From JACRGC01 sp041305345 (GTDB lineage: Archaea > Micrarchaeota > Micrarchaeia > Norongarragalinales > SBBD01), in the NCBI GenBank assembly GCA_041305345.1, contig JBFYLP010000003.1, positions 1 to 44,364 on the forward strand: DNA of 44,364 nucleotides. Reading direction: 5' to 3'. The stretch's first letter is position 1. Each line of letters begins with the position of its first letter. The position numbers and the translations under genes were made by a program. Below are positions 6,531-15,380 of the stretch, piece after piece. The notes beneath the pieces were generated by a model. That model saw only the letters and a list, made by a program, of their open reading frames with translations. It did not search any database and was not told the origin of the DNA.

Positions 6531-9365
6531 ATGAAAACGAGTATCCTGCTGTTGCTTCTCGCTTTAACCGCCTTCTCCAATGCGTTATGGGTGGAATTCC
6601 CGGTAACGAACGATACTAACAACCAGCGTTCACCTGCATTGTCGGCTTCTGGAAGCGCAGTTGTTTATGAGGATAACCGGAACGGGAACTGGGATATCTA
6701 CCTTTACAATTTCACAACGCAAACCGAAAGGCAAATAACGACGAGCACTGCTGACCAGATCGACCCGAAAATATCCGGCAAATACGTAACCTGCCTTGAC
6801 TACCGGTCGGGGCAGGCCCTATATCTTTACAATTTGGCAACGGGGCAGGAGCTGAAGATTAGCGACGTTTCAGGCAGCGCAAGGGGGCACCACGACCTCT
6901 CAAGCGAGTTTGCGGTATGGAAAGACAACGTCGGAACCACCCAATATGGGATTTCAAAATATAACCTGGCCACTTCGGAAGCGAGCATAATTGAAACCGA
7001 CTCTTATTTGCGTGGCTGGCCTGCAATCTCAGGATCTTACGCCGTATGGATCCAAAGGCGCTCGATATATGTGGACATAAGGCAGGCACAGCTAACTACC
7101 GGCGCTACCTCGTGGTTAACCTTGGATTCGCCAGCACAGATCTATCCTGCGATAAGTGGCAAGTACGTTGCGTGGGCGGTTTATGCCGGCTCGAACTTCG
7201 ACCTCTTCCTGAATGACACCCTGTCCGGGCAGGCGTACCAAATCACAAGCGATCCCTCGGACCAATTGGAGCCAACGGTTGATGAGGCGTCTAGCAGGAT
7301 TGCGTGGACGGATTACCGTAGCGGCACTGGTAATGGCGACATCTATATTAAAAGCATACCCTCGGGCGTGGAAACGAGGATGACTTTAAGCGATGCCAAC
7401 CAGACTTCTCCAAAATTAAGCCAATCTTACTTGGTTTGGCAGGATGACCGGAATGGCAACCTGGACATTTACGCCGGAAGGGATTTTCTTTGCGGTGACG
7501 CCGACGGCAATGGAAATTTCAATATTTTGGATATAAATTTCCTAACCGGCGTCCTGGCAGGCACGCGGCAAATGCCGCCCTGGTGGCGTGCTGCCGATAT
7601 GGATGGGAGCGGCGAAATTACCCGTGCTGACATTTTCCGGATGATGAATCAGCTTTCGGGAATTCCCTCGACCTGCGAGCCTTATCCCGCATCGCCCTTT
7701 ACTCACGGCTCGGCACTGACTCCAGGGCCGCCTTTCCCCAATGAAAGCAGCACCTACCTGCCAATTGAACTTAAAATTTCCAACGACGGCCCAATTGCCC
7801 TTCTTGAGGTTGAAGTGGCATACGACCCAAATGTGCTCCAATTCAATTCCTTCCAAAGGACCGGAAGGATTTCCCAATCATATGTGGACAGCCGCACTTT
7901 GGTCAACCCCGACAGGATTGGATTCACCATCTACAATTACAATTCGCCAACCCAAAACATCCCAATCGGAAAGGGCTCTGGCGCCATTTTGAACCTAAGC
8001 TTCAAATTCCTGGGGCTTCAATCTGACCCTTACGAGCTAGGGATTGCAAGAACCAAGGCGTTTGATGTAAACCTATTTGAAATGGCTGCAGTGGATTACG
8101 TTGGCATTCCTCAGATATCGGGCGTCGCCGCAGTCACTTACCAGACGGCTGCGCGAATAGATTGGAGCACCGACATACCTGGCAATTCAACAGTCCTTCT
8201 TGGTTCGGGAAGCGGCTCATATGAATTTTCCAATGGCACAGCGGCCGAAGTAACCGCCCACTCGATCTACCTAACGGCGCTTAGCTCGGCTGTTCCCTAT
8301 TACTGCAAGGTCGTCAGCTGCAACTCCCTTGCTTGCAGCACATCGGATGAGCTTTCTTTCACGACAGTTGGCGAGGGAACGCTTCCCGCAATTTCAAACG
8401 TGATTCCAATTCCTTCCTTCAATTCTGCGGTGATCAATTGGAATACTGCGGGAGTTGCCAGCAATTCCTCGGTTAGGCACGGGACCGAATCCGGAAAGCT
8501 GAACATCACGAAGGGTGTAGATGACAAAGAGGAAAACCATTCGGTCACATTGCAAGGATTGGGACCCTCCCAGAGGTACTTTTATTCCGTCACTAGCTGC
8601 AATGATGTTGGATGCGATTCTTCAACTGAAAGAGAATTCAATACTACGGCAATCCCAGCTGGCTGCGCATATGGCAATCCTGCGTGCGCATCTGGCCTCA
8701 TTTGCCAAAACAACGTATGCGTCAGCGGGGGAAGCCCCGGCGGGCCCGGAAGCCCGGGAAGTCCCGGCTCGCCCTACAATCCACCTGCAAATCCGCAAAG
8801 CGCCGATCCCTCAAGAAGGCCATCGCCATCCCCGAATGCCTCCGTTTCACCATCTCCCCTGCCCGCCTCGCAATATGTGGAGCTTCGAGAGGACATAGTG
8901 AAGGACATCAATTTGCTAGAAGAGGTGGATCGGCTTGAAATTGAAAGCTACCTGCGGCAGGCGGAAAAGCTACAGAAGGAGGGAAGGTACGAGCAGGCGA
9001 TGCAGGTGCTTGGGAATGCCAAGAGGAAAATGGCGGAAGCGAGCGTGAAAGTCGAGGGAAAGAAGGCCGACATAGCGTGGGTTTTTGCATTCACTTTGCT
9101 TGCTTTCCTGATGCTGTATGCGGTCTATTACGTGAAGGTTACGCAGAAAAAGACCGATGAGATCGAAAAAGCGCCCCTGGATGGGATGCAGGACTCGCCG
9201 GATGAAAAAATGGATGCAGGAGGAGCGGAGGCACCGCAATCGAGCATCGATGATTTCAAGAAGCAGCTTGGGATTGACGCAGCGGATAAGGACAATGTTG
9301 CTGATTTTATCAGGGATGACGCTGCCGGAAGGATAAAACTGGACTTGGACAAGCTCAAGAAGTAG
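6531..9365 (+). CDS. large membrane-anchored surface protein with TolB-like propeller, dockerin-like, cohesin-like and FN3 modules
   Basis: 944 residues. Order: signal peptide 1-19; TolB/DPP-type beta-propeller repeats 25-318 (recurrent DxRNGNxDIY and SGKYVxW motifs); a dockerin-like pair of calcium loops 321-380 (GDADGNGNFNILDINFL and ADMDGSGEITRADIFRMM); a cohesin-like beta domain about 405-525 (LEVEVAYDPNVLQF, GSGAILNLSFKF); two fibronectin-III domains about 530-612 and 618-706; a Cys knot-like segment 711-731; a Gly-Ser-Pro and Pro-Ser linker 734-780; coiled coil 783-842; transmembrane helix about 848-868; cytoplasmic acidic tail. The body faces outside. A role in binding or scaffolding at the cell surface is likely; the ligand is unknown. 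Cohesin plus dockerin in one chain could allow self-assembly. Confidence 0.8.
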   Translation: MKTSILLLLLALTAFSNALWVEFPVTNDTNNQRSPALSASGSAVVYEDNRNGNWDIYLYNFTTQTERQITTSTADQIDPKISGKYVTCLDYRSGQALYLYNLATGQELKISDVSGSARGHHDLSSEFAVWKDNVGTTQYGISKYNLATSEASIIETDSYLRGWPAISGSYAVWIQRRSIYVDIRQAQLTTGATSWLTLDSPAQIYPAISGKYVAWAVYAGSNFDLFLNDTLSGQAYQITSDPSDQLEPTVDEASSRIAWTDYRSGTGNGDIYIKSIPSGVETRMTLSDANQTSPKLSQSYLVWQDDRNGNLDIYAGRDFLCGDADGNGNFNILDINFLTGVLAGTRQMPPWWRAADMDGSGEITRADIFRMMNQLSGIPSTCEPYPASPFTHGSALTPGPPFPNESSTYLPIELKISNDGPIALLEVEVAYDPNVLQFNSFQRTGRISQSYVDSRTLVNPDRIGFTIYNYNSPTQNIPIGKGSGAILNLSFKFLGLQSDPYELGIARTKAFDVNLFEMAAVDYVGIPQISGVAAVTYQTAARIDWSTDIPGNSTVLLGSGSGSYEFSNGTAAEVTAHSIYLTALSSAVPYYCKVVSCNSLACSTSDELSFTTVGEGTLPAISNVIPIPSFNSAVINWNTAGVASNSSVRHGTESGKLNITKGVDDKEENHSVTLQGLGPSQRYFYSVTSCNDVGCDSSTEREFNTTAIPAGCAYGNPACASGLICQNNVCVSGGSPGGPGSPGSPGSPYNPPANPQSADPSRRPSPSPNASVSPSPLPASQYVELREDIVKDINLLEEVDRLEIESYLRQAEKLQKEGRYEQAMQVLGNAKRKMAEASVKVEGKKADIAWVFAFTLLAFLMLYAVYYVKVTQKKTDEIEKAPLDGMQDSPDEKMDAGGAEAPQSSIDDFKKQLGIDAADKDNVADFIRDDAAGRIKLDLDKLKK

Positions 9366-9385
9366 GATGACCCGATCCTTAAATC

Positions 9386-10924
9386 TCATTCGTACTCGAT
9401 CGTTGCGGGCGGCTTTTGGGAAATGTCGTAGACGACCCTATTGACGCCCCTCACGTCATTTGAGATTTTCGTGCTTGCCCTCTCAAGCACGTCCGATGGT
9501 ATTTTTGCCCAGTCCGCGGACATTGCATCCCTGCTTGTAACCGCCCTTAGTGCGATGATGTATTCGTATGTGCGCTCATCGGCCATCACCCCAACAGCCT
9601 TGACAGGAAGCAGCGCTGCGAAATATTGCCAGATCTTCTCATCCAGCCCCGCCTTTGCAATCTCGTCCCGAAATATCGCATCCGCCTTCCTTACAATCTC
9701 GATCCGTTCGGGAGTTACTTCCCCAAGGATGCGAATGGCAAGCCCCGGGCCCGGGAAGGGCTGCCTCCATACTCTCTTGTGTGGAAGGCCTAGCATCTCT
9801 CCAAGCCTTCGCACCTCGTCCTTGTACAAATCCTTAAGTGGCTCGATGAGCCTCAGGTCCATCTTTTCAGGAAGCGTAAGGTTGTGGTGGCTCTTGATTT
9901 TCTCGGCGATGTGAGAAGCCTGCGCGCTCTCGATCCTATCGGGGTAGATTGTTCCCTGCGCGAGGAATTTGATGTTCGCCTTGCTTCCAAGCTCCCTTGC
10001 CTTCCTTTCAAAAACGTCGATGAACGTATGGCCGATGATTTTCCTTTTCTGCTCCGGGTCGGCAACGCCCCTAAGCCTACCTATGAAGGTTCCGGACGCA
10101 TCCACGACTTCGAAATGCCTAAAGCCCATCTGCTTGAAGAACTGCTCGGTCTCAACTACCTCTCCTTCGCGCATAAGGCCCGTATCTATGAATACGCTGT
10201 AAAGCTGGTCGGGTAGTGCCCTGTGGATGAGCATTGCCGTCACAAGCGAGTCCACCCCGCCGGAAACCGCAATCAGAACCCCGCCTTTTCCCCTTGCGTT
10301 CTTCTGCACTTCCTCAATCAATTTCGAATCAAGCCCTCTTAGCGAATAATCCTTGCCTGATTTGCAGATGTTGAATACGAAATTGAATAGCATTTTCGAG
10401 CCGTTCCTTGTGTGGGCAACTTCCGGATGGAATTGCAAGCCGTACAATTTGCGCACGTTGTTTTCAAATGCGGCCACTTGGCATTTCTGCGTGCTTCCAA
10501 CGACCTCGAACCCCTTCGGGAGGTAGGTCACCGCATCGCCGTGGGACATCCAAACCTGCTCCTCCTTGGAAAGCCCCTTGAAAAGCTCGCTGCCCTTCCT
10601 GCTTTGCAGCATCTCCTTCCCATACTCGTTCTGCTCGCCGCGCCTTGCCAATTTGCCCTTGAAATGGGTAGCAATCAGCTGCTCCCCGTAGCAAATTCCA
10701 AGAATCGGCACTTTCAAATCGAATATTCGCATATCGGGATAAATCGCATTCGCGCCGCTAATAGCCGCCGGGCCGCCTGAAAGGATGATGCCCTTAGGCT
10801 CGAGCTTGCTTATCTCGCCGAATTCCGCGTCATAGGGAAGCACCTGCGCGTTTGCCCCAAGGTCCTTGATCCTCCTGGCAATCAGGTGAACGGATTGGCC
10901 GCCAAAGTCAAGAACAATTATCAT
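9386..10924 (-). CDS. guaA: GMP synthase, fused glutaminase and synthetase
   Basis: 512 residues. Converts XMP, ATP and glutamine to GMP. The class I glutaminase half holds Cys78 (GICYGEQ), His166 and Glu168 (LQFHPEVAHT). The ATP-pyrophosphatase half starts near 200 with the P-loop SGGVDS (221-226), followed by QGTIYPDRIES and the C-terminal dimerisation domain ending in KPPATIEYE. ATG 10924 is chosen because MIIVLDFGGQ is the standard start and GTGGGG lies upstream on the minus strand. Many archaea encode the two halves separately, so the fused form stands out. Confidence 0.95.
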   Translation of the reverse strand: MIIVLDFGGQSVHLIARRIKDLGANAQVLPYDAEFGEISKLEPKGIILSGGPAAISGANAIYPDMRIFDLKVPILGICYGEQLIATHFKGKLARRGEQNEYGKEMLQSRKGSELFKGLSKEEQVWMSHGDAVTYLPKGFEVVGSTQKCQVAAFENNVRKLYGLQFHPEVAHTRNGSKMLFNFVFNICKSGKDYSLRGLDSKLIEEVQKNARGKGGVLIAVSGGVDSLVTAMLIHRALPDQLYSVFIDTGLMREGEVVETEQFFKQMGFRHFEVVDASGTFIGRLRGVADPEQKRKIIGHTFIDVFERKARELGSKANIKFLAQGTIYPDRIESAQASHIAEKIKSHHNLTLPEKMDLRLIEPLKDLYKDEVRRLGEMLGLPHKRVWRQPFPGPGLAIRILGEVTPERIEIVRKADAIFRDEIAKAGLDEKIWQYFAALLPVKAVGVMADERTYEYIIALRAVTSRDAMSADWAKIPSDVLERASTKISNDVRGVNRVVYDISQKPPATIEYE

Positions 10925-11025
10925 GTTTCCCCACTCATTTATGGACAAGCCTGTAACTTCTGTAAAATGCCCCCTGAAAATAAAACAGAATTAGCACATA
11001 ATAATTGCCAAAGGGGTATAAATAA

Positions 11026-11361
11026 CTATGCGCGCGGTTTCCTTTTGCCGAATTCGAGGAGAAGCAGGTTACGATGCAATTCCAGCTGCCTGATTTCCTT
11101 ACGAATTTCCAGTAGCACCGATCCCTCGGGCTTGCCTGGAAGGCTTTCGAGGATATCCTTTTTTTCCCTAAGGGCTGCGATCATGTCCCTTAGCGCATTG
11201 TCCAGCCTGGATGGCGTGAATGCCTGCTGTTCATTTGCGTGCTTTTGGATCCGTACCCAATGCCCATCAACGTCCGTCTTTTGGTCCGCCAATTTTTTTA
11301 GCCGCCTTCTGAATTTTGCAGCCTCTGAAAAATTTGTGTTTTCATTGCGTTCCTCATCCAT
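11026..11361 (-). CDS. hypothetical coiled-coil protein
   Basis: 111 residues from ATG 11361; ATG 11367 and GTG 11370 are alternatives. A minus-strand TATA-like AATTAAGTATTC at 11384-11395 sits about 29 nt upstream of ATG 11361 and supports a leaderless start there. The protein is highly charged and almost all helical, with heptad-like segments (KFRRRLKKLADQ; LRDMIAALREKKDILESL; LEIRKEIRQLELHRNLLLLEF) and a basic C-terminus KRKPRA. No family is recognised. It lies between guaA and the CBS gene. Confidence 0.6.
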   Translation of the reverse strand: MDEERNENTNFSEAAKFRRRLKKLADQKTDVDGHWVRIQKHANEQQAFTPSRLDNALRDMIAALREKKDILESLPGKPEGSVLLEIRKEIRQLELHRNLLLLEFGKRKPRA

Positions 11362-11405
11362 TGTCATCACTTCGTCAGGTGCAGAATACTTAATTTCCGC
11401 GCAAC

Positions 11406-11415
11406 CTATTTAAAC
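11406..11415 (+). promoter_or_regulatory. TATA-box promoter of the CBS-domain gene
   Basis: CTATTTAAAC lies about 26-27 nt upstream of ATG 11437, so the message is leaderless or nearly so. Confidence 0.55.
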
Positions 11416-11436
11416 CGCTAATGTCACAATATTGCC

Positions 11437-11862
11437 ATGGAAACAGGCATTAAGGTTGGGGACATCATGAAGACTACCCTTATCGCCATCAATGACTCTG
11501 CAACCGTCCAGGAGGCGGCAAAGATAATGAAATCCAGGAATATCGGGAGCCTGCTTGTGAAGGACAAAAACAAGCGGATCTATGGCATTCTGACGGATCG
11601 AGACTTGGTGGAAGAGGCACTCGCGAAGGGTGCAGGAATAGGAACGCCGATCAAGAAATACGTCAGCACGCCCTTGGTTGGAATAGAGCCGAAGGCGGAC
11701 ATCTCCGAGGCTGCAAGGCTGATGGGAAACGAGGACCTGAGGAGAGTTGTCGTTTTCCGGGAAGGCCAGGTGGTTGGCATCCTTTCCGAGAGGGACATCG
11801 TCAAGATTTCCCCGAGCTTATATGACCTGATTGCGGAAAAAGTCGAAGGGCATTTGAAATAG
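11437..11862 (+). CDS. CBS-domain pair protein
   Basis: 141 residues made of two CBS motifs: about 8-62 (VGDIMKTTLIAINDSATVQEA, then GILTDRDLV) and about 72-130 (YVSTPLVGIEPKADISEA, then GILSERDIVKI). A tandem CBS (Bateman) module binds AMP, ATP or S-adenosylmethionine and signals energy or methylation state. There is no attached effector domain, so it probably acts on a partner protein that cannot be named from this window. Confidence 0.9.
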   Translation: METGIKVGDIMKTTLIAINDSATVQEAAKIMKSRNIGSLLVKDKNKRIYGILTDRDLVEEALAKGAGIGTPIKKYVSTPLVGIEPKADISEAARLMGNEDLRRVVVFREGQVVGILSERDIVKISPSLYDLIAEKVEGHLK

Positions 11863-12111
11863 AAGAATTAGTTCACGTTTACGTTTATTTTTCCACGTGG
11901 GAAGCCCATATGCATGGATGGCTCTCTGACGTCAAGGATGAAAGCAGAGTCAACAATGCATAGGGCTCAAAGGGACTAATTCTCGATTTTTTTTCCGCCC
12001 AAGCGTTCCATATCCGAAAGAAAGGCGGCAATGTCATTTTGGGGTTTTTTTTGATGCCCAAATAAAAAGTTGCAAAAAAAGTGGAAAAAACAAAAAATAA
12101 GGTGGAAGGAA
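11863..12111. other. intergenic region between the CBS gene and dnaG
   Basis: 249 bp. TTTATTTTTCCACGTGG near 11884 and a run of T and G (TTTTGGGGTTTTTTTTG, about 12035-12051) are seen. Two ORFs of about 17 and 21 codons start with ATG at 11911 and 11917, but neither has a clear ribosome-binding site. No RNA gene signature was found. Confidence 0.4.
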
Positions 12112-13440
12112 ATGGGAAAGACTTACATAGACACTGTGAAGTACCTGGTGAAGGCGAACTTCGAAATTGACGGCATCGTTGAGAAGCCCGACATCGTTGG
12201 CGCGATCTTCGGGCAGACGGAAGGCCTTCTTGGAGACGAGCTCGACCTGCGAGAACTGCAAAAGAACGGCAGGATCGGAAGGATTGAAGTCAACGTCCAG
12301 ATGCGTGGGGGCAAGAGCTTTGGGAACATCCTCATCCCCTCGAGCCTCGACATGGTTGAAACCAGCATACTTGCCGCAAGCCTTGAGATAGTCGACCGTG
12401 TGGGCCCCTGCGAGGCAAGGATAAATACCGAGAAAATCGAGGATACGCGCAACCTTAAGAGGAAGATGCTGCTTGACAGGGCAAAAGCGCTCCTGAAAAA
12501 CGTCATCGTGGACGAGATCCCCGAAAGCAAGGAGCTTGCGGAAATGGTCCGCGCGGAAGTAAAGATCGCAGAAGTCGACACCTACGGGGAGGACAAGCTG
12601 CCTTGCGGTCCAGAAGTGCAAAGAAGTGATGCGATAATAATCGTCGAGGGCCGCGCCGATGTCGTGAACCTCCTTCGGAACGGCATGAAGAACGTGGTTG
12701 CCATAGGAGGCGCGAATGTGGGCAAAACCATTGTCGAACTCTCCGGCCAGAAGGACGCAACGCTGTTCCTTGATGGCGACCGCGGCGGGGACATCATACT
12801 TCGGGAGATGATGCACGCCGGAAGCATTGATTATGTCGCACGGGCGCCAGCAGGAAAGGAGGTCGAGGAGCTTACGCGCAAGGAGATCATAATGGCCCTT
12901 AGGCGCAAGGTTCCAGCTGAGCAGGCAGGCGCCGAACTCAAGGAGCAGATAGAGGGCCGCGAGTCGAGGTTCGATTACAAGAAGAAATTCGAGCGCAAGG
13001 CGGAGAAGAAGGAGGAGGGCTGGTACCAGAAGGTGATGCCAGGCAACGGCGGGCAGCCGACATATTCGCGCGTGCAGCAAGAGCAGCAGGCGGAAGTTAC
13101 GGCCGTTCCGGAGCCGCAGGCCCCTCCAACCGAGGAGCCCCTTAGCGCTGAAGAGCAGGCACAAGCGGATGCGTTCAAGGCATCGCTAAAGGAGCTCGAG
13201 GGCTCGCTTAAGGCAAAGATGTTCAGCTCGGAGATGCAGCCAATTGGCGAGGCGCCAATAAGGGAGATCATGAAGGCGCTTGCGGAAACGGAGGCCGTCT
13301 TTGGGGTTGTGCTTGATGGAATCGTGACCCAAAGGCTCCTTGACCTGTGCGAGCAAAAGGGCGTTAAATTCGCAGTTGGAATACGCGCAGGGAACATAAC
13401 AAGGAAGCCCGCAGGCGTGCGGATCGTCCTTGCCGAATGA
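12112..13440 (+). CDS. dnaG: archaeal DnaG-type primase / exosome-associated protein
   Basis: 442 residues. N-terminus GKTYIDTVKYLVKANFEIDG is the archaeal DnaG signature. The Toprim domain (about 172-255) keeps Glu179 (IIVEGRAD) and the DGDRGGD motif with Asp221, Asp223 and Asp227, which bind Mg. The C-terminal domain after a Pro/Glu/Gln-rich linker (about 320-370) resembles the region that binds the exosome in other archaea. ATG 12112 is preceded by GGTGGAAGG; a TTG at 12070 would add a lysine-rich stretch not seen in homologues. A 376-codon antisense frame here is a shadow. Confidence 0.95.
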   Translation: MGKTYIDTVKYLVKANFEIDGIVEKPDIVGAIFGQTEGLLGDELDLRELQKNGRIGRIEVNVQMRGGKSFGNILIPSSLDMVETSILAASLEIVDRVGPCEARINTEKIEDTRNLKRKMLLDRAKALLKNVIVDEIPESKELAEMVRAEVKIAEVDTYGEDKLPCGPEVQRSDAIIIVEGRADVVNLLRNGMKNVVAIGGANVGKTIVELSGQKDATLFLDGDRGGDIILREMMHAGSIDYVARAPAGKEVEELTRKEIIMALRRKVPAEQAGAELKEQIEGRESRFDYKKKFERKAEKKEEGWYQKVMPGNGGQPTYSRVQQEQQAEVTAVPEPQAPPTEEPLSAEEQAQADAFKASLKELEGSLKAKMFSSEMQPIGEAPIREIMKALAETEAVFGVVLDGIVTQRLLDLCEQKGVKFAVGIRAGNITRKPAGVRIVLAE

Positions 13441-13501
13441 GCCCGCGTTAAACTAAGGGAGACGGGTACAGTAATCTGCGCCCTTTCCCTCACTAGCAAC
13501 G

Positions 13502-14065
13502 ATGTTTATGGGGGATTTGCCAGCGATACTGAAGTTGCTTGCTGCGCCCCTATTCCTGACCCTTGTCCCATTCGCCTACCAACGGATTCAAAAATTCTCC
13601 CTTGGAAAATCCCTGAAATACTTATTGCTCAACAAGGAGGATTTCAGGGGGCTTGCCCGATTTAGCCGAACGTTTGGGAATGCGATTTTGCTGCTTGCGG
13701 TGATGCTGGCAGTGGCATTCCTCGAAACTTCGATCCTTGCGCTTCTTGGAATGCTGGACATAGGGAAAGTACAGAACATCATCCTGCGGCAGCCTCCAGC
13801 AGTGATTGCAATTGCGATTTTCATTTCGCCAATCTCCGAGGAAATCTTTTTCAGGGGATTCCTGCAAAGGAAGCTTGGCGTTTTGGTTAGCGCAATTGCA
13901 TTCGGGCTCTCGCACGCAGGGTACGGCTCAATTGCCGAGCTAACCGGCGCGCTTATTCTCGGCTTCGTGCTTGGGCTTTACGCCTGGAAGAACAAGAGCA
14001 TAGCTGCCCCAATTTTTGCGCACATGATGTTCAATGCGATCTCAATAATCGCGATGGCAAGCTGA
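13502..14065 (+). CDS. CPBP-family intramembrane metalloprotease
   Basis: 187 residues with about five hydrophobic helices. Motif 1 is EEIFFRG (Glu113, Glu114, Arg118), motif 2 FGLSH (His138) and motif 3 HMMFN (His174, Asn178), the catalytic set of the CAAX-protease/bacteriocin-processing (CPBP, Abi) family. Members remove C-terminal peptides from prenylated proteins in eukaryotes; prokaryotic substrates are mostly unknown, with roles in bacteriocin self-immunity in some bacteria. No peptide substrate gene lies adjacent. Start ATG 13502, with ATG 13508 as an alternative. Confidence 0.88.
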   Translation: MFMGDLPAILKLLAAPLFLTLVPFAYQRIQKFSLGKSLKYLLLNKEDFRGLARFSRTFGNAILLLAVMLAVAFLETSILALLGMLDIGKVQNIILRQPPAVIAIAIFISPISEEIFFRGFLQRKLGVLVSAIAFGLSHAGYGSIAELTGALILGFVLGLYAWKNKSIAAPIFAHMMFNAISIIAMAS

Positions 14066-14114
14066 TCAAGAGCTTTTATGGCCTATGCTTTTCCGATTCT
14101 AAGAAAACCCATCT

Positions 14115-14123
14115 GTATAAATA
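14115..14123 (+). promoter_or_regulatory. TATA-box promoter of the NYN/sigma-like operon
   Basis: GTATAAATATC at about 14114-14124 predicts a start near 14142, leaving a 5-prime UTR of about 45 nt that ends in AAGGTGG (14174-14180), a ribosome-binding site 5 nt before ATG 14186. Confidence 0.55.
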
Positions 14124-14185
14124 TCTCGACTTCATCATTATCTCATAATTTCCATAAACTAGATAGTTTCGATAAGGTGGTTCGT

Positions 14186-14785
14186 ATGGCAATGCCTAAT
14201 GTTTTGGACCAGGTAAAGGACATCTTGAAGAAGCCAAAGGAGAAAAACATCGCGATACTGGTCGATGGCCCCAACATGATACGGAAGGAGCTGGGCATCG
14301 ATCTTGACAAGGTCAAGAAGAAGCTCCAGAAATATGGAAAAATCAAGGTCGCTAAAGTTTTCCTCGACCAGTTCGCTTCCGACAAGCTTATTGAGGCGGT
14401 GACGAACCAGGGATATGAGGTCGTAATCGTCCCTTCTGATGTCGACGTCGCGCTTGCGCTGGATGCGTCGGAGTACATGTTCTCCCCCCACATCGATACG
14501 ATCGCGATAGTATCCCGCGATTCGGATTTCAAGCCGGTCCTAACAAAGGCGAAGGAGCACGGCAGGGATACCATAATTGTCGGCACGGAGCCCGACTTTT
14601 CCTCAGCGCTCAAGAACACAGCCGACATCGTAATCGACCTGAAGGCCGAGGGCGGGCTGATGGATAGGAAGGAGCCTATTCCCCAAAAAGTGGAGCAGAA
14701 AGCCATTCATAAGGAGGCGCCAAGGGAAGAGCTAAGAATCGAGCTTAAGGACGAACGGAAGGAACAAGAGCATCCAAAAGGATGA
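14186..14785 (+). CDS. NYN-domain (LabA/DUF88-type) putative RNase
   Basis: 199 residues. NIAILVDGPNM (Asp27, Asn30) and the later AIVSRDSDFKPVL and DTIIVGTE are the acidic motifs of the NYN branch of the PIN-like nuclease fold. The last 45 residues are a charged tail (KEAPREELRIELKDERKEQEH). The shorter start at 14186 is used since it has a good ribosome-binding site and the upstream extension to 14078 would cover the promoter. It is followed after 10 nt by the sigma-like gene, so both are probably co-transcribed. Confidence 0.85.
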   Translation: MAMPNVLDQVKDILKKPKEKNIAILVDGPNMIRKELGIDLDKVKKKLQKYGKIKVAKVFLDQFASDKLIEAVTNQGYEVVIVPSDVDVALALDASEYMFSPHIDTIAIVSRDSDFKPVLTKAKEHGRDTIIVGTEPDFSSALKNTADIVIDLKAEGGLMDRKEPIPQKVEQKAIHKEAPREELRIELKDERKEQEHPKG

Positions 14786-14795
14786 GGCGTTTTCA

Positions 14796-15380
14796 ATGGG
14801 CAACGTGAAAAAACCCGACGAGCTAGGGCGGAAGATGTTGGATGGGAAGGCGGGCGATCCAAAATCATTCAACAAAGCCGCAACATCAATAATGGAACAC
14901 GCAAGGAAACTTGTCGGATCCAATCCGATGCCCGATCATTTAAAGGATCAGGTTTTAAGCAACATTAATCTGAAAACGCATAGGATTATTGCCTCCTACG
15001 ACGGCAGGAATCCTGGAACGACCTGGCTTAGCAGAATTGTAAATAATGCCATAATCGATACCCTAAGAACGAACAAGAATCATCTGGGAAGAGCAGATGC
15101 TAATTATGAACCATTCGTGGAGTATGAACAGGACTGGTTATTAAGGGACAAAATAAACTCGGCTCTCGAGCTGTTGAAAAAAACAGATCCCAAATGCCAT
15201 CAAACGTTTAAACTGGTGCATATCGATGGACTAACTGAGGCAGCTGCGGCAAGGCAACTGGGCAAGGGCCAATCCACCATCTATTACCGGTTGGGCCGAG
15301 CAAAGAAAAAACTCCGGAGCATACTGGAAGCGAAGGGCGTGACCCCGGCAACCAACCCTCTAAAAAGGATCCGGTTCTGA
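14796..15380 (+). CDS. sigma-70/ECF-like protein in an archaeal context
   Basis: 194 residues. Residues about 28-95 resemble sigma region 2: DHLKDQVLSNINLKTHRII, then SYDGRNPGTTWLSRIVNNAIIDTLR, which parallels the ECF pattern of a helix followed by a TWLxxIxxNxAIDxLR segment. Residues about 118-178 resemble region 4: INSALELLKKTDP, then LVHIDGLTEAAAARQLGKGQSTIYYRLGRAKKKLRSIL, a classic helix-turn-helix. Archaeal RNA polymerase uses TBP/TFB, not sigma factors, so this protein may be a repurposed DNA-binding regulator or a recent acquisition. It shares an operon with the NYN nuclease and converges with the ECF-S gene, overlapping it by 21 nt. Confidence 0.75.
   Translation: MGNVKKPDELGRKMLDGKAGDPKSFNKAATSIMEHARKLVGSNPMPDHLKDQVLSNINLKTHRIIASYDGRNPGTTWLSRIVNNAIIDTLRTNKNHLGRADANYEPFVEYEQDWLLRDKINSALELLKKTDPKCHQTFKLVHIDGLTEAAAARQLGKGQSTIYYRLGRAKKKLRSILEAKGVTPATNPLKRIRF

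Noticed and set aside
11863..12111. Box C/D small RNA before dnaG
   Set aside because: GATGA-like and CTGA-like strings occur but without proper C (RTGATGA) and D boxes or terminal stem.
12034..13164. 376-codon open frame antisense to dnaG
   Set aside because: It is wholly antisense to a well-conserved gene, lacks domains, and arises from the codon pattern of dnaG.
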